Source: Nitrosomonas sp.
Lineage (GTDB): Bacteria > Pseudomonadota > Gammaproteobacteria > Burkholderiales > Nitrosomonadaceae
Direction: 5' to 3'
DNA: 64,000 nt
NCBI RefSeq assembly: GCF_019752095.1
Contig: NZ_JAIEMO010000010.1
Location: 51,858-115,857, forward strand
The notes beneath the pieces were generated by a model. That model was not told where the DNA came from, did no database searches, and saw nothing but the letters and a program-made list of their open reading frames with translations. The position numbers and the translations under genes were made by a program. Positions 8,679 through 17,924 of the stretch are shown here, in pieces; the first letter of the stretch is position 1, and every line of letters begins with the position of its first letter.

Positions 8679-10949
8679 TTATTTAATATTGACAGTCGCG
8701 GTTGCAGGCAACATCACATCGACCGATTCTCCAGTCTCCAGATCTTCAGCAGTGGCATTCTGAATATTGATTTCCGTGATGCTAGGATTGGCCGCAATCA
8801 CTTTAAATCGTATTTGCGTAGCCAAACCGGTCGTTTGATCTCTACCCAACCTGATAGTGCGCGTACCGGATTTATCCCCGCCATCGAGCGCTTCCAAGAC
8901 GCTGGATTCGTAATTTAATTGGAGTTCCGTATTAACCATCGGTTTTGCACCGACCAGCCGAACATTGACCGAAAATTCCTTATCCAAACCCACCGTGGTT
9001 GGCGCTTGCATCGTCAATGTAGGCGTCATCGCCGCAGCAGCGGCAAAAGGATTAGGAATATCCGATTCTTCCCGTGCCGCAGCAAAGGCATCCAAGCCTC
9101 TTGCAGTAGATGAACCAGAGCCAGAACCGGCTGGCGCAATTGCCAGGGATTGCGCTGCGGTTTTTTGAATCACAACCGGCAATTTACCCGCTTCGCTGGC
9201 AGTGCCGAAGTGGTGTTCATTTTCTAAATTGATTGGTTTGGGAAGATTGCGGATAATTCGAGGAGTTATGAGCAACACCACTTCATTTTTTGTTCTTTGA
9301 ATATCTTGATTCGACGTCAATCGATCCAATCCTGGAATGTTAAATAATCCTGCGAGACCTTTCATATCTCTTCTATCTCGATTATCAAGAAGCCCCGCTA
9401 TAATTTGCGTTTCCCCATCTTTTACAGTGAGAAGAGTTTCAGCATTCCTCGTCCCTACACGTGGAGCAGTTGCTCCACCTGGACCTGTTATAGTACTTAA
9501 CAGAGAACTCACTTCCAACGTAACTTTTAGTGTTATGTCATTGTTTATTCCAATACGGGGTTCAACATCGAGCTTAACACCCAAATCGATAAAAGTTGGA
9601 GTTGAAGTAACAATGGCAGCAACACCAGCAGCCACATTGGCCGTGAAAAAGGGTTCCTTGGTACCCACATGAATTTTCGCTTTTTCTCGATTATTGACTC
9701 GAATCCTGGGATTTGCCAATATATCTCCCGCTGAAAAATTTTGCAGGAAATCAATTTTAGCTTGACTAGTCATACCAAAACTACTAAGACCGGAAAAACC
9801 AAATTGACTGATTAAAGCTGCTGCGGTACCTGCAACGGCATTTCCTGCATAGTTAAATTGGAGTGATTGAGGAAAATTAGGCCCCAGTAAAAAGGAATTA
9901 GTACGCGTAATATCCAGAATTGTAACTTCGAGCATGACTTCGGGCTCTGCGTAATCATTTAGGCTTACCAATCGCTCAGTTAAACGGATCGCTTCCAGCG
10001 TATCGCGCATGATAAATAGATTGAGTTGCTCGTTGACATAAATATCTTTGGCCTTGACGATACCTCTAACCATCGCAACCATTTGTTTGACATCGGTATG
10101 TGCAATTTGAAAACTGCGTACGACCAGCTCTTGATAATCTTTCAGCTTGGCCGGTGTGTTGGGATAAATCAATAGCGAATTACTATTGAGCACTTTGTAG
10201 GCTAATTGATTCGTCGTAAGAATCAACTTCAGTATATCTTCGATAGTATTTTGCCGAACGAAAATAGATATTTTGGCATCCTGTCTTAAATCTTTATCAA
10301 AAACAAAATTGATACCTGCCGTACGGGACATCAACTCAAACACAGTTCTTAAATCAGTGTCTTTAAATTCCATAGTTATCGCTTTCTTGAAAGCGGATTC
10401 CAATGCCAAATCAGTTACTTCCGGTCGAGATAGGCGTGAATTTATTTCTGAAATCAATTGACGAGCATGTAACTGCTCGGAGTTCTCTTGCAAAATGGCA
10501 CGAACCATTGTTTCTGCTCCCAACACATCATTGCGTGCCAACAATGCTCTTGCAACATCGACCGCAGCAATATGGCGGCGCTCCAATGCTATCAACTCGA
10601 GGCCTGCTTTAGCGCGTTCATTGAATGGATATAGATTTAAGATGCGTTGAAATGCTTTTTCTGCACGCTCCAAATCTCCAGACAAGCGTAAGCTCTCAGC
10701 ATCAAATTGAAGCTTAGCTATAACTTCTTCGCCCAGACGTACTGCTACTGCATGAATCTCCTGGTTCTCCGGCTCCTCACGTCGCGCTTGTTCTAGTTTT
10801 GCAAGCCCGCTTTCAAACTGGCCTTGCGCAATCAGCTTTTGTCCATCATCGAATGCTATATTCCGGGTGCCGAACGTTCGGTTATTAACCGCGCACCCGG
10901 CAATAGATATGAATAAAATGATAAGGACAATTATTCTCCAGCTTCTCAT
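8679..10949 (-). CDS. gspD: Outer-membrane secretin with N-terminal repeats and C-terminal cohesin-like domain
   Basis: 756 residues. A lipoprotein signal ends at C19 (SIAGC). Residues about 32-165 form helical, TPR-like repeats. About 190-250 is an STN-like domain (MEFKDTDLRTVFELMSRTAG), followed by an N1-type domain (to about 330). The secretin barrel spans about 340-575 (GDILANPRIRVNN, LTVKDGETQIIAGLLDNRD, VVLLITPRII). After a Ser/Gly/Ala linker, residues about 650-756 look like a cohesin/Ig-type beta-sandwich (VNVRLVGAKPMVN to the C-terminus). The lipid anchor with TPR-like repeats differs from standard GspD and PilQ and recalls MshL-like secretins. It forms the outer-membrane channel of the machine. 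Confidence 0.9.
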   Translation of the reverse strand: MRSWRIIVLIILFISIAGCAVNNRTFGTRNIAFDDGQKLIAQGQFESGLAKLEQARREEPENQEIHAVAVRLGEEVIAKLQFDAESLRLSGDLERAEKAFQRILNLYPFNERAKAGLELIALERRHIAAVDVARALLARNDVLGAETMVRAILQENSEQLHARQLISEINSRLSRPEVTDLALESAFKKAITMEFKDTDLRTVFELMSRTAGINFVFDKDLRQDAKISIFVRQNTIEDILKLILTTNQLAYKVLNSNSLLIYPNTPAKLKDYQELVVRSFQIAHTDVKQMVAMVRGIVKAKDIYVNEQLNLFIMRDTLEAIRLTERLVSLNDYAEPEVMLEVTILDITRTNSFLLGPNFPQSLQFNYAGNAVAGTAAALISQFGFSGLSSFGMTSQAKIDFLQNFSAGDILANPRIRVNNREKAKIHVGTKEPFFTANVAAGVAAIVTSTPTFIDLGVKLDVEPRIGINNDITLKVTLEVSSLLSTITGPGGATAPRVGTRNAETLLTVKDGETQIIAGLLDNRDRRDMKGLAGLFNIPGLDRLTSNQDIQRTKNEVVLLITPRIIRNLPKPINLENEHHFGTASEAGKLPVVIQKTAAQSLAIAPAGSGSGSSTARGLDAFAAAREESDIPNPFAAAAAMTPTLTMQAPTTVGLDKEFSVNVRLVGAKPMVNTELQLNYESSVLEALDGGDKSGTRTIRLGRDQTTGLATQIRFKVIAANPSITEINIQNATAEDLETGESVDVMLPATATVNIK

Positions 10950-11518
10950 CGGAAAGTTCCTGCTATTTGATTATTGATCGTAAGCGTCTGTTTGATATTG
11001 AGCGGCAAATAAGTCATCGTAATAGCATCGTCATTGACCGAATCCAGTCGGTATGTATCGTTAATTTCTCCACCAAGCTTGGTAATCAAATTCTCTCCGG
11101 ATTGCGACAGGAAAACCCATGTTTCATCGTCCGCAATCGCTTTGCCAGCGTATTTAAATTGCAAAGGCGGCGCAGTCGGTGCTGGAGGTGCCGAGGCTCT
11201 TGCAGCCTGTGCCATTCTGATGGCTTGTTGTTCTTCTTCATGATCGTCGATAACAACCCGTTTCGGCACCCAGGTCGTAGACGCAAACAGCTCACCGGCG
11301 ACCGGGCTAAATTTCCGCTGCCCGAGCTTACTCACATCCAGTTGCGCAGCGTTTGATTCATTTTTTTTGGCTCTGTCCTGAGCCGTTCTTCCTGATTGCA
11401 GGGCTTCTGGAACATGAAATTCAGGCTCGTCATCAACTTCGACCAAAGCCGCAGCGATCACTGTCGCTACCAGTACCCCTCCAATAATCATTTTGCGTTT
11501 TTTTTCCGCTGCATCCAT
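10946..11518 (-). CDS. GspC/PilP-like inner-membrane linker protein
   Basis: 190 residues. It has a short cytoplasmic N-terminus, one membrane segment (about 10-27, MIIGGVLVATVIAAALV), and a charged and Pro/Ala-rich periplasmic linker. The C-terminal domain of about 80 residues resembles the HR/PilP beta-domain (LQFKYAGKAIADDETWVFLSQSGENLITKLGGEI). Such proteins connect the inner-membrane platform to the secretin N-domains. It overlaps the secretin start by 4 bp, fitting a coupled pair. Assignment rests on topology, domain pattern and position, not on a strongly conserved motif. Confidence 0.7.
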   Translation of the reverse strand: MDAAEKKRKMIIGGVLVATVIAAALVEVDDEPEFHVPEALQSGRTAQDRAKKNESNAAQLDVSKLGQRKFSPVAGELFASTTWVPKRVVIDDHEEEQQAIRMAQAARASAPPAPTAPPLQFKYAGKAIADDETWVFLSQSGENLITKLGGEINDTYRLDSVNDDAITMTYLPLNIKQTLTINNQIAGTFR

Positions 11519-11522
11519 TTTA

Positions 11523-12122
11523 TTATTTATTCATATAAAGATTAATTTCCAGTCGCACTTCAAGCTTATCACTGGCCGTACTCTCACGCTTTATAGCGAT
11601 CGCCGATATCGCCATAGCCGGGACAGTTTCCAGAGCCTCGGCAATAAATGCACGGATCTGGGAATATTTACCTTTCACCGGCAAAACCATTTCATAGCGC
11701 GCCAGACGTGCATCGTTGTCATTTATCAGCCGATATTCGCTACTAGTCAGCTCCACACCTTGCTTCTTAGCCACTCGCACCAATTCACGAATCCAGAATG
11801 GCGAAGAATCAACCCGCGGAAAGAAATCATAAAACACTTGTAATGCCTGATCACCGCTCATTTTTTTACCAGCTTCGGAATCCGCGCCTTCACCGGAAGA
11901 ATTTTTCGATGCAGCCTGCAGCGTAACAGCTCGATCTTTAAGTTTTTGCAACTCTGTTTCTTGCGGCATCACGACCAGCAAATAATAAATACCTGTTGCC
12001 AGCATCAAACCAATGCCGACCTTGCCCAGATTACCCAAGCGCCCCAGCTGCCAGCGCAGCAGCGGTATGAGTCGATTCCACGAAATTTGTGGCAATTCTC
12101 TTTTTAAATAGTTTGAATCCAT
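11523..12122 (-). CDS. PilO/GspM-like inner-membrane platform protein
   Basis: 199 residues. A cytoplasmic N-terminus of about 35 residues is followed by one membrane segment (about 36-52, GIGLMLATGIYYLLVVM) and then a short coiled coil (ETELQKLKDRAVTLQAASK). The periplasmic C-terminal part is a ferredoxin-like PilO-type domain (IRELVRVAKKQGVELTSSEYRL, VLPVKGKYSQIRAFIAEAL). Together with the PilM- and PilN-like partners encoded just upstream it would form the inner-membrane ring. It overlaps the preceding gene by 19 bp. Confidence 0.8.
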   Translation of the reverse strand: MDSNYLKRELPQISWNRLIPLLRWQLGRLGNLGKVGIGLMLATGIYYLLVVMPQETELQKLKDRAVTLQAASKNSSGEGADSEAGKKMSGDQALQVFYDFFPRVDSSPFWIRELVRVAKKQGVELTSSEYRLINDNDARLARYEMVLPVKGKYSQIRAFIAEALETVPAMAISAIAIKRESTASDKLEVRLEINLYMNK

Positions 12123-12652
12123 TCGGCATTTAACAGAAAAATAATCGGACGCTGCGGATTCTCTAATTTAATTTTGTAATTTAACAAGTGCACATTTTCA
12201 AATACCAATTCCCGTTCCAGCGCTTCCACAAAATCCAGTAATTCGGCCATACTCCTAGCCTCTCCACTCAAGCGCAAGCTGCGATTGGAGAAATTAGGTT
12301 GTAATGATAACAAGGCAACATCTTCGGTCGCTGCCTGCTCGATCGAGTCAAACAACATTTCCCAGGGTAAGTTCAGCTGATCCAGAATTGCATTGGCTTG
12401 TGTGATTTCTTTCTGGATCTCCTGGCCAAATTCACGAATACGGGAAGTAGCCCGGGTGCGTGGAGCAGCCTTTTGTTGCTGCTGTCTCTCCATGCGCTCG
12501 ACCCGGTTACTCCAGGCATTGATCTCTTCAACCTGATAACGGAATTGAAAAAATACCACCACAACTATCAATAAACCCAGCAGTAACAGCGAAAGATCAA
12601 GCTGTGGCGCAGATTGCTCTCGATAAGGAAATCGTAATCTCAGGCGGGACAT
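12104..12652 (-). CDS. PilN/GspL C-terminal-like inner-membrane protein
   Basis: 182 residues. A short basic N-terminus precedes a single membrane segment (about 20-38, LSLLLLGLLIVVVVFFQF). A Gln-rich coiled coil follows (RVERMERQQQQK), then a periplasmic PilN-type domain (WEMLFDSIEQAATEDVALLSLQPN, LRLSGEARSMAELLDFVEALE). In type IV pili PilN binds PilM through its N-terminus and pairs with PilO; here the three genes overlap in that order. In classical type II systems the PilM and PilN parts are fused as GspL, so the split form is pilus-like. Confidence 0.82.
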   Translation of the reverse strand: MSRLRLRFPYREQSAPQLDLSLLLLGLLIVVVVFFQFRYQVEEINAWSNRVERMERQQQQKAAPRTRATSRIREFGQEIQKEITQANAILDQLNLPWEMLFDSIEQAATEDVALLSLQPNFSNRSLRLSGEARSMAELLDFVEALERELVFENVHLLNYKIKLENPQRPIIFLLNAEWIQTI

Positions 12653-13473
12653 TGATTGAGCTCAGACTGATGGGTTGGAACGGATGGATAATGCGCCAAA
12701 GCTGGCATTTTCCCAGCAGGAAGCGAAATGATACACCAGCCACTTTCCTGCGGTAGGGTCAGTTCAGGGTGCTCAGGTGCAAATAGATAAACAAACTCCA
12801 TCGCTTCTTTTGCTCCAGACCAGATAACTTCCTGATCCAATGCCGCCAACAGATCGTCGGCCGCATTGTGCAAAATCCGTTGATTTCTGATGCTTTGCCA
12901 CTTACCGTGATGCGTTATCGCGATGCAAATACGTCCCGCCTCAATCACTGCCAAGTAGATTTTTTCTCCCTTCAATTGCACTTGCCATCGATCGTAAACC
13001 GATGCCAGATAGGGTTCTATGACTTTAATCTTACAACCATGACTTGATGCCATGTGCTCCAGCTGCATCAGCAGATTACGTGGAATCGCCGCACAAACCG
13101 CACCATCGATCGGATTCCAATTACTGATGCTGAGCACCCAGGAATCAACCCGCTCCGCATATACTTCACGCATACGGAATTCGGCGTAAGATTTTACTTC
13201 TTCCGGGGTGGCGATTTCGTTTTGCGGTGGCAACGCTGCATAGCGCAAGAAATGATTGGATAGAATCACAGACACTTCCGTTCCGGCAGCTTCTGCCAAA
13301 ACCTTTTCCAGTTGCTGCACCGCAGCATACCAGACAGGAGCATCCGCAACAGGCTCGAAAAACACCGTTACTTTGGCAGTCTGCACTGGTTTAAGTCCGT
13401 GTTTCAAACGCACCCAGTCCAGCCGCTCTGGCGCCAGAAACACCTGAATCTGATCACGCCACAATCGTGACAC
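12640..13473 (-). CDS. PilM/GspL N-terminal-like actin-fold cytoplasmic protein
   Basis: 277 residues, no membrane segment. It reads as a degenerate actin-like (ASKHA) protein of the kind that sits beneath the platform: IQVFLAPERLDWVRL at the N-terminus, ALPPQNEIATPEEVKSYAEFRMREVY, VCAAIPRNLLMQLEHMASSHGCKI, and ILHNAADDLLAALDQEV near the C-terminus. It is shorter than pilus PilM (about 350 residues). It overlaps gspE by 20 bp and the PilN-like gene by 13 bp. The call depends largely on gene order. Confidence 0.72.
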   Translation of the reverse strand: MSRLWRDQIQVFLAPERLDWVRLKHGLKPVQTAKVTVFFEPVADAPVWYAAVQQLEKVLAEAAGTEVSVILSNHFLRYAALPPQNEIATPEEVKSYAEFRMREVYAERVDSWVLSISNWNPIDGAVCAAIPRNLLMQLEHMASSHGCKIKVIEPYLASVYDRWQVQLKGEKIYLAVIEAGRICIAITHHGKWQSIRNQRILHNAADDLLAALDQEVIWSGAKEAMEFVYLFAPEHPELTLPQESGWCIISLPAGKMPALAHYPSVPTHQSELNQCPA

Positions 13474-15142
13474 GATTCGCCTCCTCTAAACTGGTTAGTC
13501 CTTGCTTAACCATGTCCAATGCCGCCTCGCGCAAGAAACGGGTGCCATTGTCCCGGGCTGCTTCCTTGATACGCCGGATCGGCTCGTGAGCGACGATCAA
13601 TTCACGAATTTCATCATTCAACAACAAAATCTCAGCAATCGCATTTCTACCGCGATAACCGCTGCCCCGGCATTGCCCGCAACCTTTGCCACTCCGGAAA
13701 TGGTAATGACTTGCCTGATCCAGAGGAATACCGGATTCCTCAATTACATTGTCATCCGGACGCTCATCAACGGCACAATGCGTGCAAAGCAAGCGCACTA
13801 ATCTTTGCGCAACAATTCCGTTCAAAGCAGACACAAAGCTATAGGGATCCACACCCATATGTGAAAACCGGCCGATCACATCAAACACGTTATTCGCATG
13901 CACCGTAGTAAACACCAAATGCCCGGTCAATGCAGCCTGTATGGCGATTTGCGCAGTTTCAGCATCACGGATCTCACCTACCATAATCTTGTCAGGATCA
14001 TGCCGCAGAATTGAACGCAAACCTCGCGCAAATGTGAGTCCTTTTTTCTCATTTACCGGTATCTGTAACACGCCCGGAAGCTGATATTCAATCGGATCTT
14101 CAATCGTAATGATTTTGTCATGACCTTTGTTCACTTCCGATATCGCAGCATACAAAGATGTCGTCTTGCCACTACCGGTTGGGCCGGTAACCAGTAGCAT
14201 TCCATAGGGCTCAGAGCTTAAGCGGCGAATACTCGCGATTGCTGCCTGATTAAAACCCAGCTGGTTCAGGGTTAAACCTTCGAGTTGATCGGATAGCGCC
14301 TGACGATCGAGAATACGCAACACTGCATCTTCGCCGAAAATGCTCGGCATGATGGAAACCCGAAAATCTATCTCCCGCCCCTGGATGGAAATTTTAAACC
14401 GGCCATCTTGTGGCACCCGGCGCTCTGCAATATCCAATTCGGACATCACTTTAATGCGGGAAATGACTTGTTCAGCTAAATCTGCGCCTTGTATCGTACC
14501 AATAGCCGTCAACACACCGTCAATGCGGTATTTTATCGACAATAAACCCGGAGACATCTCCAAGTGAATATCACTGGCTTGTGATTTATGCGCGTCATAC
14601 AATGTGGAATGTACCAGCCGCACTACTTTACTGGTACCTTCGTTAATACTCTTCAACGATAAATCTTCAATACCGCTTTGCATCTTATCCAGCTCAGCCG
14701 ATGACAGCACTTGATCCATAGCGCGCATGGTTTTTTCTTGCTGGGTGAAGAAAGCGCTCAAATCGGCCGGATGCACCAAATACCATTCCACTGCCCGATC
14801 AAACCGTTCTTCCGCCCATGCACGCAGTCTGCCGGAGAATGGGTTACTAATCGCGAATAAATACTTCTGGTCGTTGTAAAACAACACGCACTCATGCGTC
14901 ATTGCTTCACCAAACGGCAAAATATCAAAAGCGGGCTGCAATGTATGGATCTCTTTCATCTCCAGCACGGGCATGCGCATTAATTGACCCAGCTGTTGCA
15001 TCAGCTCATCGGGCGTAAAAGTGCTATCTTCTTCCAAAATCTGAATAACAGAAACACCTTGCACAGCTGCTTTGCGACGAATTTCAGCCAATTGATTGAG
15101 ATCAATGGGTTGTTTGCTGTCAATTTGCACGGAGGCTTCCAT
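13454..15142 (-). CDS. gspE: Type II secretion/pilus assembly ATPase GspE
   Basis: 562 residues, cytoplasmic hexameric ATPase that powers pseudopilus assembly. It has an N1E-like domain (about 1-150), then an N2E/PAS-like domain with SDIHLE and YRIDGVL. Walker A is GPTGSGKTT at about 320-328, the Asp box is IITIEDPIE, Walker B is IMVGEIRD, and the His box is GHLVFTTVHAN. A four-cysteine zinc site (CTHC and CGQC, about 465-505) is typical of GspE/PilB and absent from PilT. The stop of gspF and this start share one base, so translation is coupled. Confidence 0.95.
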   Translation of the reverse strand: MEASVQIDSKQPIDLNQLAEIRRKAAVQGVSVIQILEEDSTFTPDELMQQLGQLMRMPVLEMKEIHTLQPAFDILPFGEAMTHECVLFYNDQKYLFAISNPFSGRLRAWAEERFDRAVEWYLVHPADLSAFFTQQEKTMRAMDQVLSSAELDKMQSGIEDLSLKSINEGTSKVVRLVHSTLYDAHKSQASDIHLEMSPGLLSIKYRIDGVLTAIGTIQGADLAEQVISRIKVMSELDIAERRVPQDGRFKISIQGREIDFRVSIMPSIFGEDAVLRILDRQALSDQLEGLTLNQLGFNQAAIASIRRLSSEPYGMLLVTGPTGSGKTTSLYAAISEVNKGHDKIITIEDPIEYQLPGVLQIPVNEKKGLTFARGLRSILRHDPDKIMVGEIRDAETAQIAIQAALTGHLVFTTVHANNVFDVIGRFSHMGVDPYSFVSALNGIVAQRLVRLLCTHCAVDERPDDNVIEESGIPLDQASHYHFRSGKGCGQCRGSGYRGRNAIAEILLLNDEIRELIVAHEPIRRIKEAARDNGTRFLREAALDMVKQGLTSLEEANRVTIVA

Positions 15143-16326
15143 TAATTGATGCTTCCTGCCAATTCAAATATAGGCATATACATGAGAATGATAATGCCAC
15201 CGATCACAATGCCGATAAATGCCATCAATAGAGGCTCAATCAGCTTGGTTGTCCATTCCACCCAACGAGCAATCTCCTCATCATGAAAATTACCGATTCG
15301 TTCCATCATATCTCCCATCAATCCGGTTCTTTCACCAACACGGAGCATGCGATTACCCACCGCAGTCGTCAGTCCCTCTTGTTCCATTGCGCTGGAAATT
15401 GTTTTACCTTCACGGATATGTTTGGCAGCGGCAGCAACTTTGGGTCGAAAATGGGGCTGCAACAATCCGCTGACCATCTCCAATGCTTGCGTGACAGGAA
15501 TTCCGCCACGCAGCAACATACCAAGTGTTTTATAGAAACGAGCTAATTGATAAACCCGCATATGTTCGCCAATAGCGGGAATGCGCCACAATAGCTGCAT
15601 GGCATTCGCCCAGAAAGTGGGTCGACTGACGACATATCCCATCACAACCAACAGCGCCATTGCGGCAATGGCCAATTCCCAACCACGCTCATGCACAAAC
15701 TGACCCCATTTAATCAGCAACAATGACAACCAAGGCAAGTCGCTCCCCATGTCGTCATAAATGGCGCTGAATTTGGGAACTACAAATACCATTAGAAAAA
15801 CCGAGACAAGCAAGCCAACTACTAATAACAATACGGGATAAATGGACGCACCCACCAGTTTTTTACGGACAAAATCCATTTGTGACTGATACGTAATAAA
15901 TCGTGTTAGCGCTTCAGCAAGATCGCCAGTTCGCTCACTGGCACGAACCGTTGCAATGTATAACGGCGGAAATGCTTGCGGGTAATCTTCCAATGTTTGT
16001 GAAAAAGTTATTCCTTCGTAGAGTCGATCGAGAATGTTCTGGATAATTTTGCGATTGCTGGCATCCTGTTCTTTTTCCAGCAAAGTTTCGATACTCTCCA
16101 CTAGACTTAGTCCTGCAGTTTGTAAGGAAAGCAATTCCTGACTAAAATGCACTAAAGGAAAATGGGTTCGCGATTTAAACGTAAAACCGGAAAATCTCCT
16201 GCGTACACTCAACACCATACCGCCTTGTTCCATCACTTGCTGGCGTGCTTCTGCCTCACTGTTAGCTTCCAGCTCTAAATGTACAGTTCCCTGCCCGGAA
16301 ATAACCGCTTTCACTTCAAAACGCAT
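15142..16326 (-). CDS. gspF: Type II secretion inner-membrane platform protein GspF
   Basis: 394 residues with two repeated GspF domains (about 55-180 and 260-385) and three membrane segments (about 155-180, 215-235, 360-385). Typical stretches are FSQELLSLQTAGLSLVESIE, ARFYKTLGMLLRGGIPVTQALEM and the end IGGIIILMYMPIFELA. It couples the ATPase to pseudopilin insertion. It lies 8 bp after gspG and abuts gspE, giving the order G-F-E at the head of the operon. Confidence 0.95.
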   Translation of the reverse strand: MRFEVKAVISGQGTVHLELEANSEAEARQQVMEQGGMVLSVRRRFSGFTFKSRTHFPLVHFSQELLSLQTAGLSLVESIETLLEKEQDASNRKIIQNILDRLYEGITFSQTLEDYPQAFPPLYIATVRASERTGDLAEALTRFITYQSQMDFVRKKLVGASIYPVLLLVVGLLVSVFLMVFVVPKFSAIYDDMGSDLPWLSLLLIKWGQFVHERGWELAIAAMALLVVMGYVVSRPTFWANAMQLLWRIPAIGEHMRVYQLARFYKTLGMLLRGGIPVTQALEMVSGLLQPHFRPKVAAAAKHIREGKTISSAMEQEGLTTAVGNRMLRVGERTGLMGDMMERIGNFHDEEIARWVEWTTKLIEPLLMAFIGIVIGGIIILMYMPIFELAGSIN

Positions 16327-16334
16327 AAGCTAAT

Positions 16335-16769
16335 TTACCAGTTGGTGATATCGGCCGCCTCACCATCGCCACCGGGTTGCCCGTCTCTACCATACGAGAG
16401 CAAATCAAACTCAGAACGCTCGCCAGGATACTTATAAACATATGCGCGTCCCCAAGGATCGGCTGGTGGCATTTTGGAAAGATAGGGGCCATGCCATCTG
16501 GGCTCATTACTGGGACGACTCACCAATGCTGCCAGGCCCAACTCGGTTGCCGGATAGCTACCTACATCCAGACGATATTGGTGCAACGCTTTTTCTAATG
16601 CATCTATTTGCGCTTGCGCCATTTTGATTTCTGATTTACCGACTTGCGAAAAGTACTTTGGTCCAACGTAAGCAGCCAACAAACCGATAATAACCATTAC
16701 AACCAGTAGTTCGAGCAGTGTGAATCCACGCATATTGTTTGCTTTCTGTCGCCTAACCGAATACATCAT
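16335..16769 (-). CDS. gspG: Type II secretion major pseudopilin GspG
   Basis: 144 residues. The leader ends in RG, followed by FTLLELLVVMVIIGLLAAYVGPKYF with Glu5. The body carries GspG hallmarks: ALEKALHQYRLDVGSYPATELGLAALV, YLSKMPPADPWGRAYVYKYPG and the calcium-binding end loop FDLLSYGRDGQPGGDGEAADI. The longest start is used; an in-frame ATG at 16733 would give only a two-residue leader and is less likely. It is the first gene of the operon, with a promoter 48-76 bp upstream. Confidence 0.95.
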   Translation of the reverse strand: MMYSVRRQKANNMRGFTLLELLVVMVIIGLLAAYVGPKYFSQVGKSEIKMAQAQIDALEKALHQYRLDVGSYPATELGLAALVSRPSNEPRWHGPYLSKMPPADPWGRAYVYKYPGERSEFDLLSYGRDGQPGGDGEAADITNW

Positions 16770-16816
16770 GTCTATCCTTTATTTACTTTATTAACCAATA
16801 AGATTCTTAACGTTAT

Positions 16817-16845
16817 ATAGTATGTTGCTTATATGACAGGGTCAA
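16817..16845 (-). promoter_or_regulatory. Sigma-70-type promoter of the gspG-F-E operon
   Basis: On the minus strand, TTGACC (16840-16845) and TACTAT (16817-16822) are separated by exactly 17 bp. This places a start site near 16810, about 40 nt before the gspG ATG. It is the only well-spaced promoter I found for the eleven-gene cluster, which has gaps of at most 37 bp between genes. Confidence 0.75.
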
Positions 16846-16906
16846 GACAGTATTCAGTATTGCATTGAAATGCTGCCATGTCAGGAATCCCAAATACCAA
16901 ACCATC

Positions 16907-17611
16907 CTAGCGTCGTAAAATTGCCCACCATCGGCCGATGTTAAGTAGTGTCATCAGCGAAGCCGAAACATATGTCCAGGCTGCTGCACGTAAAATCCTG
17001 CGTGCATGGGGCTCATCCTCTTGTATCAGATACTTGCCATGCTGCAACATAGGCATTGCCCGTGCAAAGCTGGCATGCAGCTCCATTGGAAGCGTCACTA
17101 AGTGTATAACCGTAGCCGTGCCCAGTGTTAACAAACCACCTGCAAAAAACAGCGCGCCTGTGACCGGTGCCCGTGTAATTATTGTGATGAAAGGAGCAAT
17201 CATCAGAATTGCTGCACCTAGTTTTTCAACCGGAGCAGCAATCTGAACCAATCGTGTCCGCAATTTTAACGGCAAATAACCATCCCGGTCTTGTATCGCG
17301 TGACCAACTTCATGCGCGGCCACAGTAATCGCTGTCAACGATTTGCCGTTAAATTTTTCAGGTGTTAAGCGAACGGCCTTCTCAATCGGATCATAATGAT
17401 CCCCTTGCTCAGTCACTTCAACCTTGACCGCTTGCAAATTTGCCCAATCAAGCAATATGCGCGCTAACTCAGCGCCAGTGCCTGGGTAACGGTCATCGGG
17501 GTAACTATACTTCGTCAGAGTATGTTTAACCCAGTAAGAAGGCCCCAGAATAAGTATGGCAATTGCGACAATGAATACTAAATAAAGCATAAGACTCAGA
17601 TATTCGCACAA
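16907..17611 (-). CDS. Membrane zinc metallopeptidase, YugP family
   Basis: 234 residues. The zinc motif HEVGH is at residues 100-104 (AAHEVGHAIQD). There is one N-terminal membrane segment (about 9-24), two hydrophobic segments at about 135-175 and a weaker one near the C-terminus. AELARILLDWANL and ENDHYDP-like segments before the active site are as in the YugP/DUF2268-like neutral peptidases. An in-frame ATG seven codons downstream (17590) is an equally good start. Substrate unknown; family members are poorly characterised. It follows, but is probably independent of, the secretion operon, from which it is separated by that operon's promoter. Confidence 0.85.
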   Translation of the reverse strand: MCEYLSLMLYLVFIVAIAILILGPSYWVKHTLTKYSYPDDRYPGTGAELARILLDWANLQAVKVEVTEQGDHYDPIEKAVRLTPEKFNGKSLTAITVAAHEVGHAIQDRDGYLPLKLRTRLVQIAAPVEKLGAAILMIAPFITIITRAPVTGALFFAGGLLTLGTATVIHLVTLPMELHASFARAMPMLQHGKYLIQEDEPHARRILRAAAWTYVSASLMTLLNIGRWWAILRR

Positions 17612-17924
17612 AAAATTGGTTCCGCTTGCAAAAAGCGTGCGGCATTAAAGCCACAAGATTACACGCAACTCATAAATCCAAATAATCAATCAGACACATC
17701 AAAAGGCATTATTTATTCTAACACCCATTAATTTTTCTGCTGAATTCGCATAAAACTGAAGAAAGCACTTTAAAACTACCACAGATATCTGAGAAAACAT
17801 TGAATCTCGCCCCAACTGAGTACATTAAATTATACTTAATCTTTATTAATGAGCCATTTTTTATGGCTAAGATTTAAGAAAAGTCTATACAGAAATTGAT
17901 TTGTTGCGTTCTTCAGCAAGTCCG
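17612..17924. other. Intergenic, no feature recognised
   Basis: AT-rich stretch upstream of the YugP-like gene and before the receiver relic. I see no open frame with recognisable content, no hairpin terminator and no tRNA. Confidence 0.5.
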
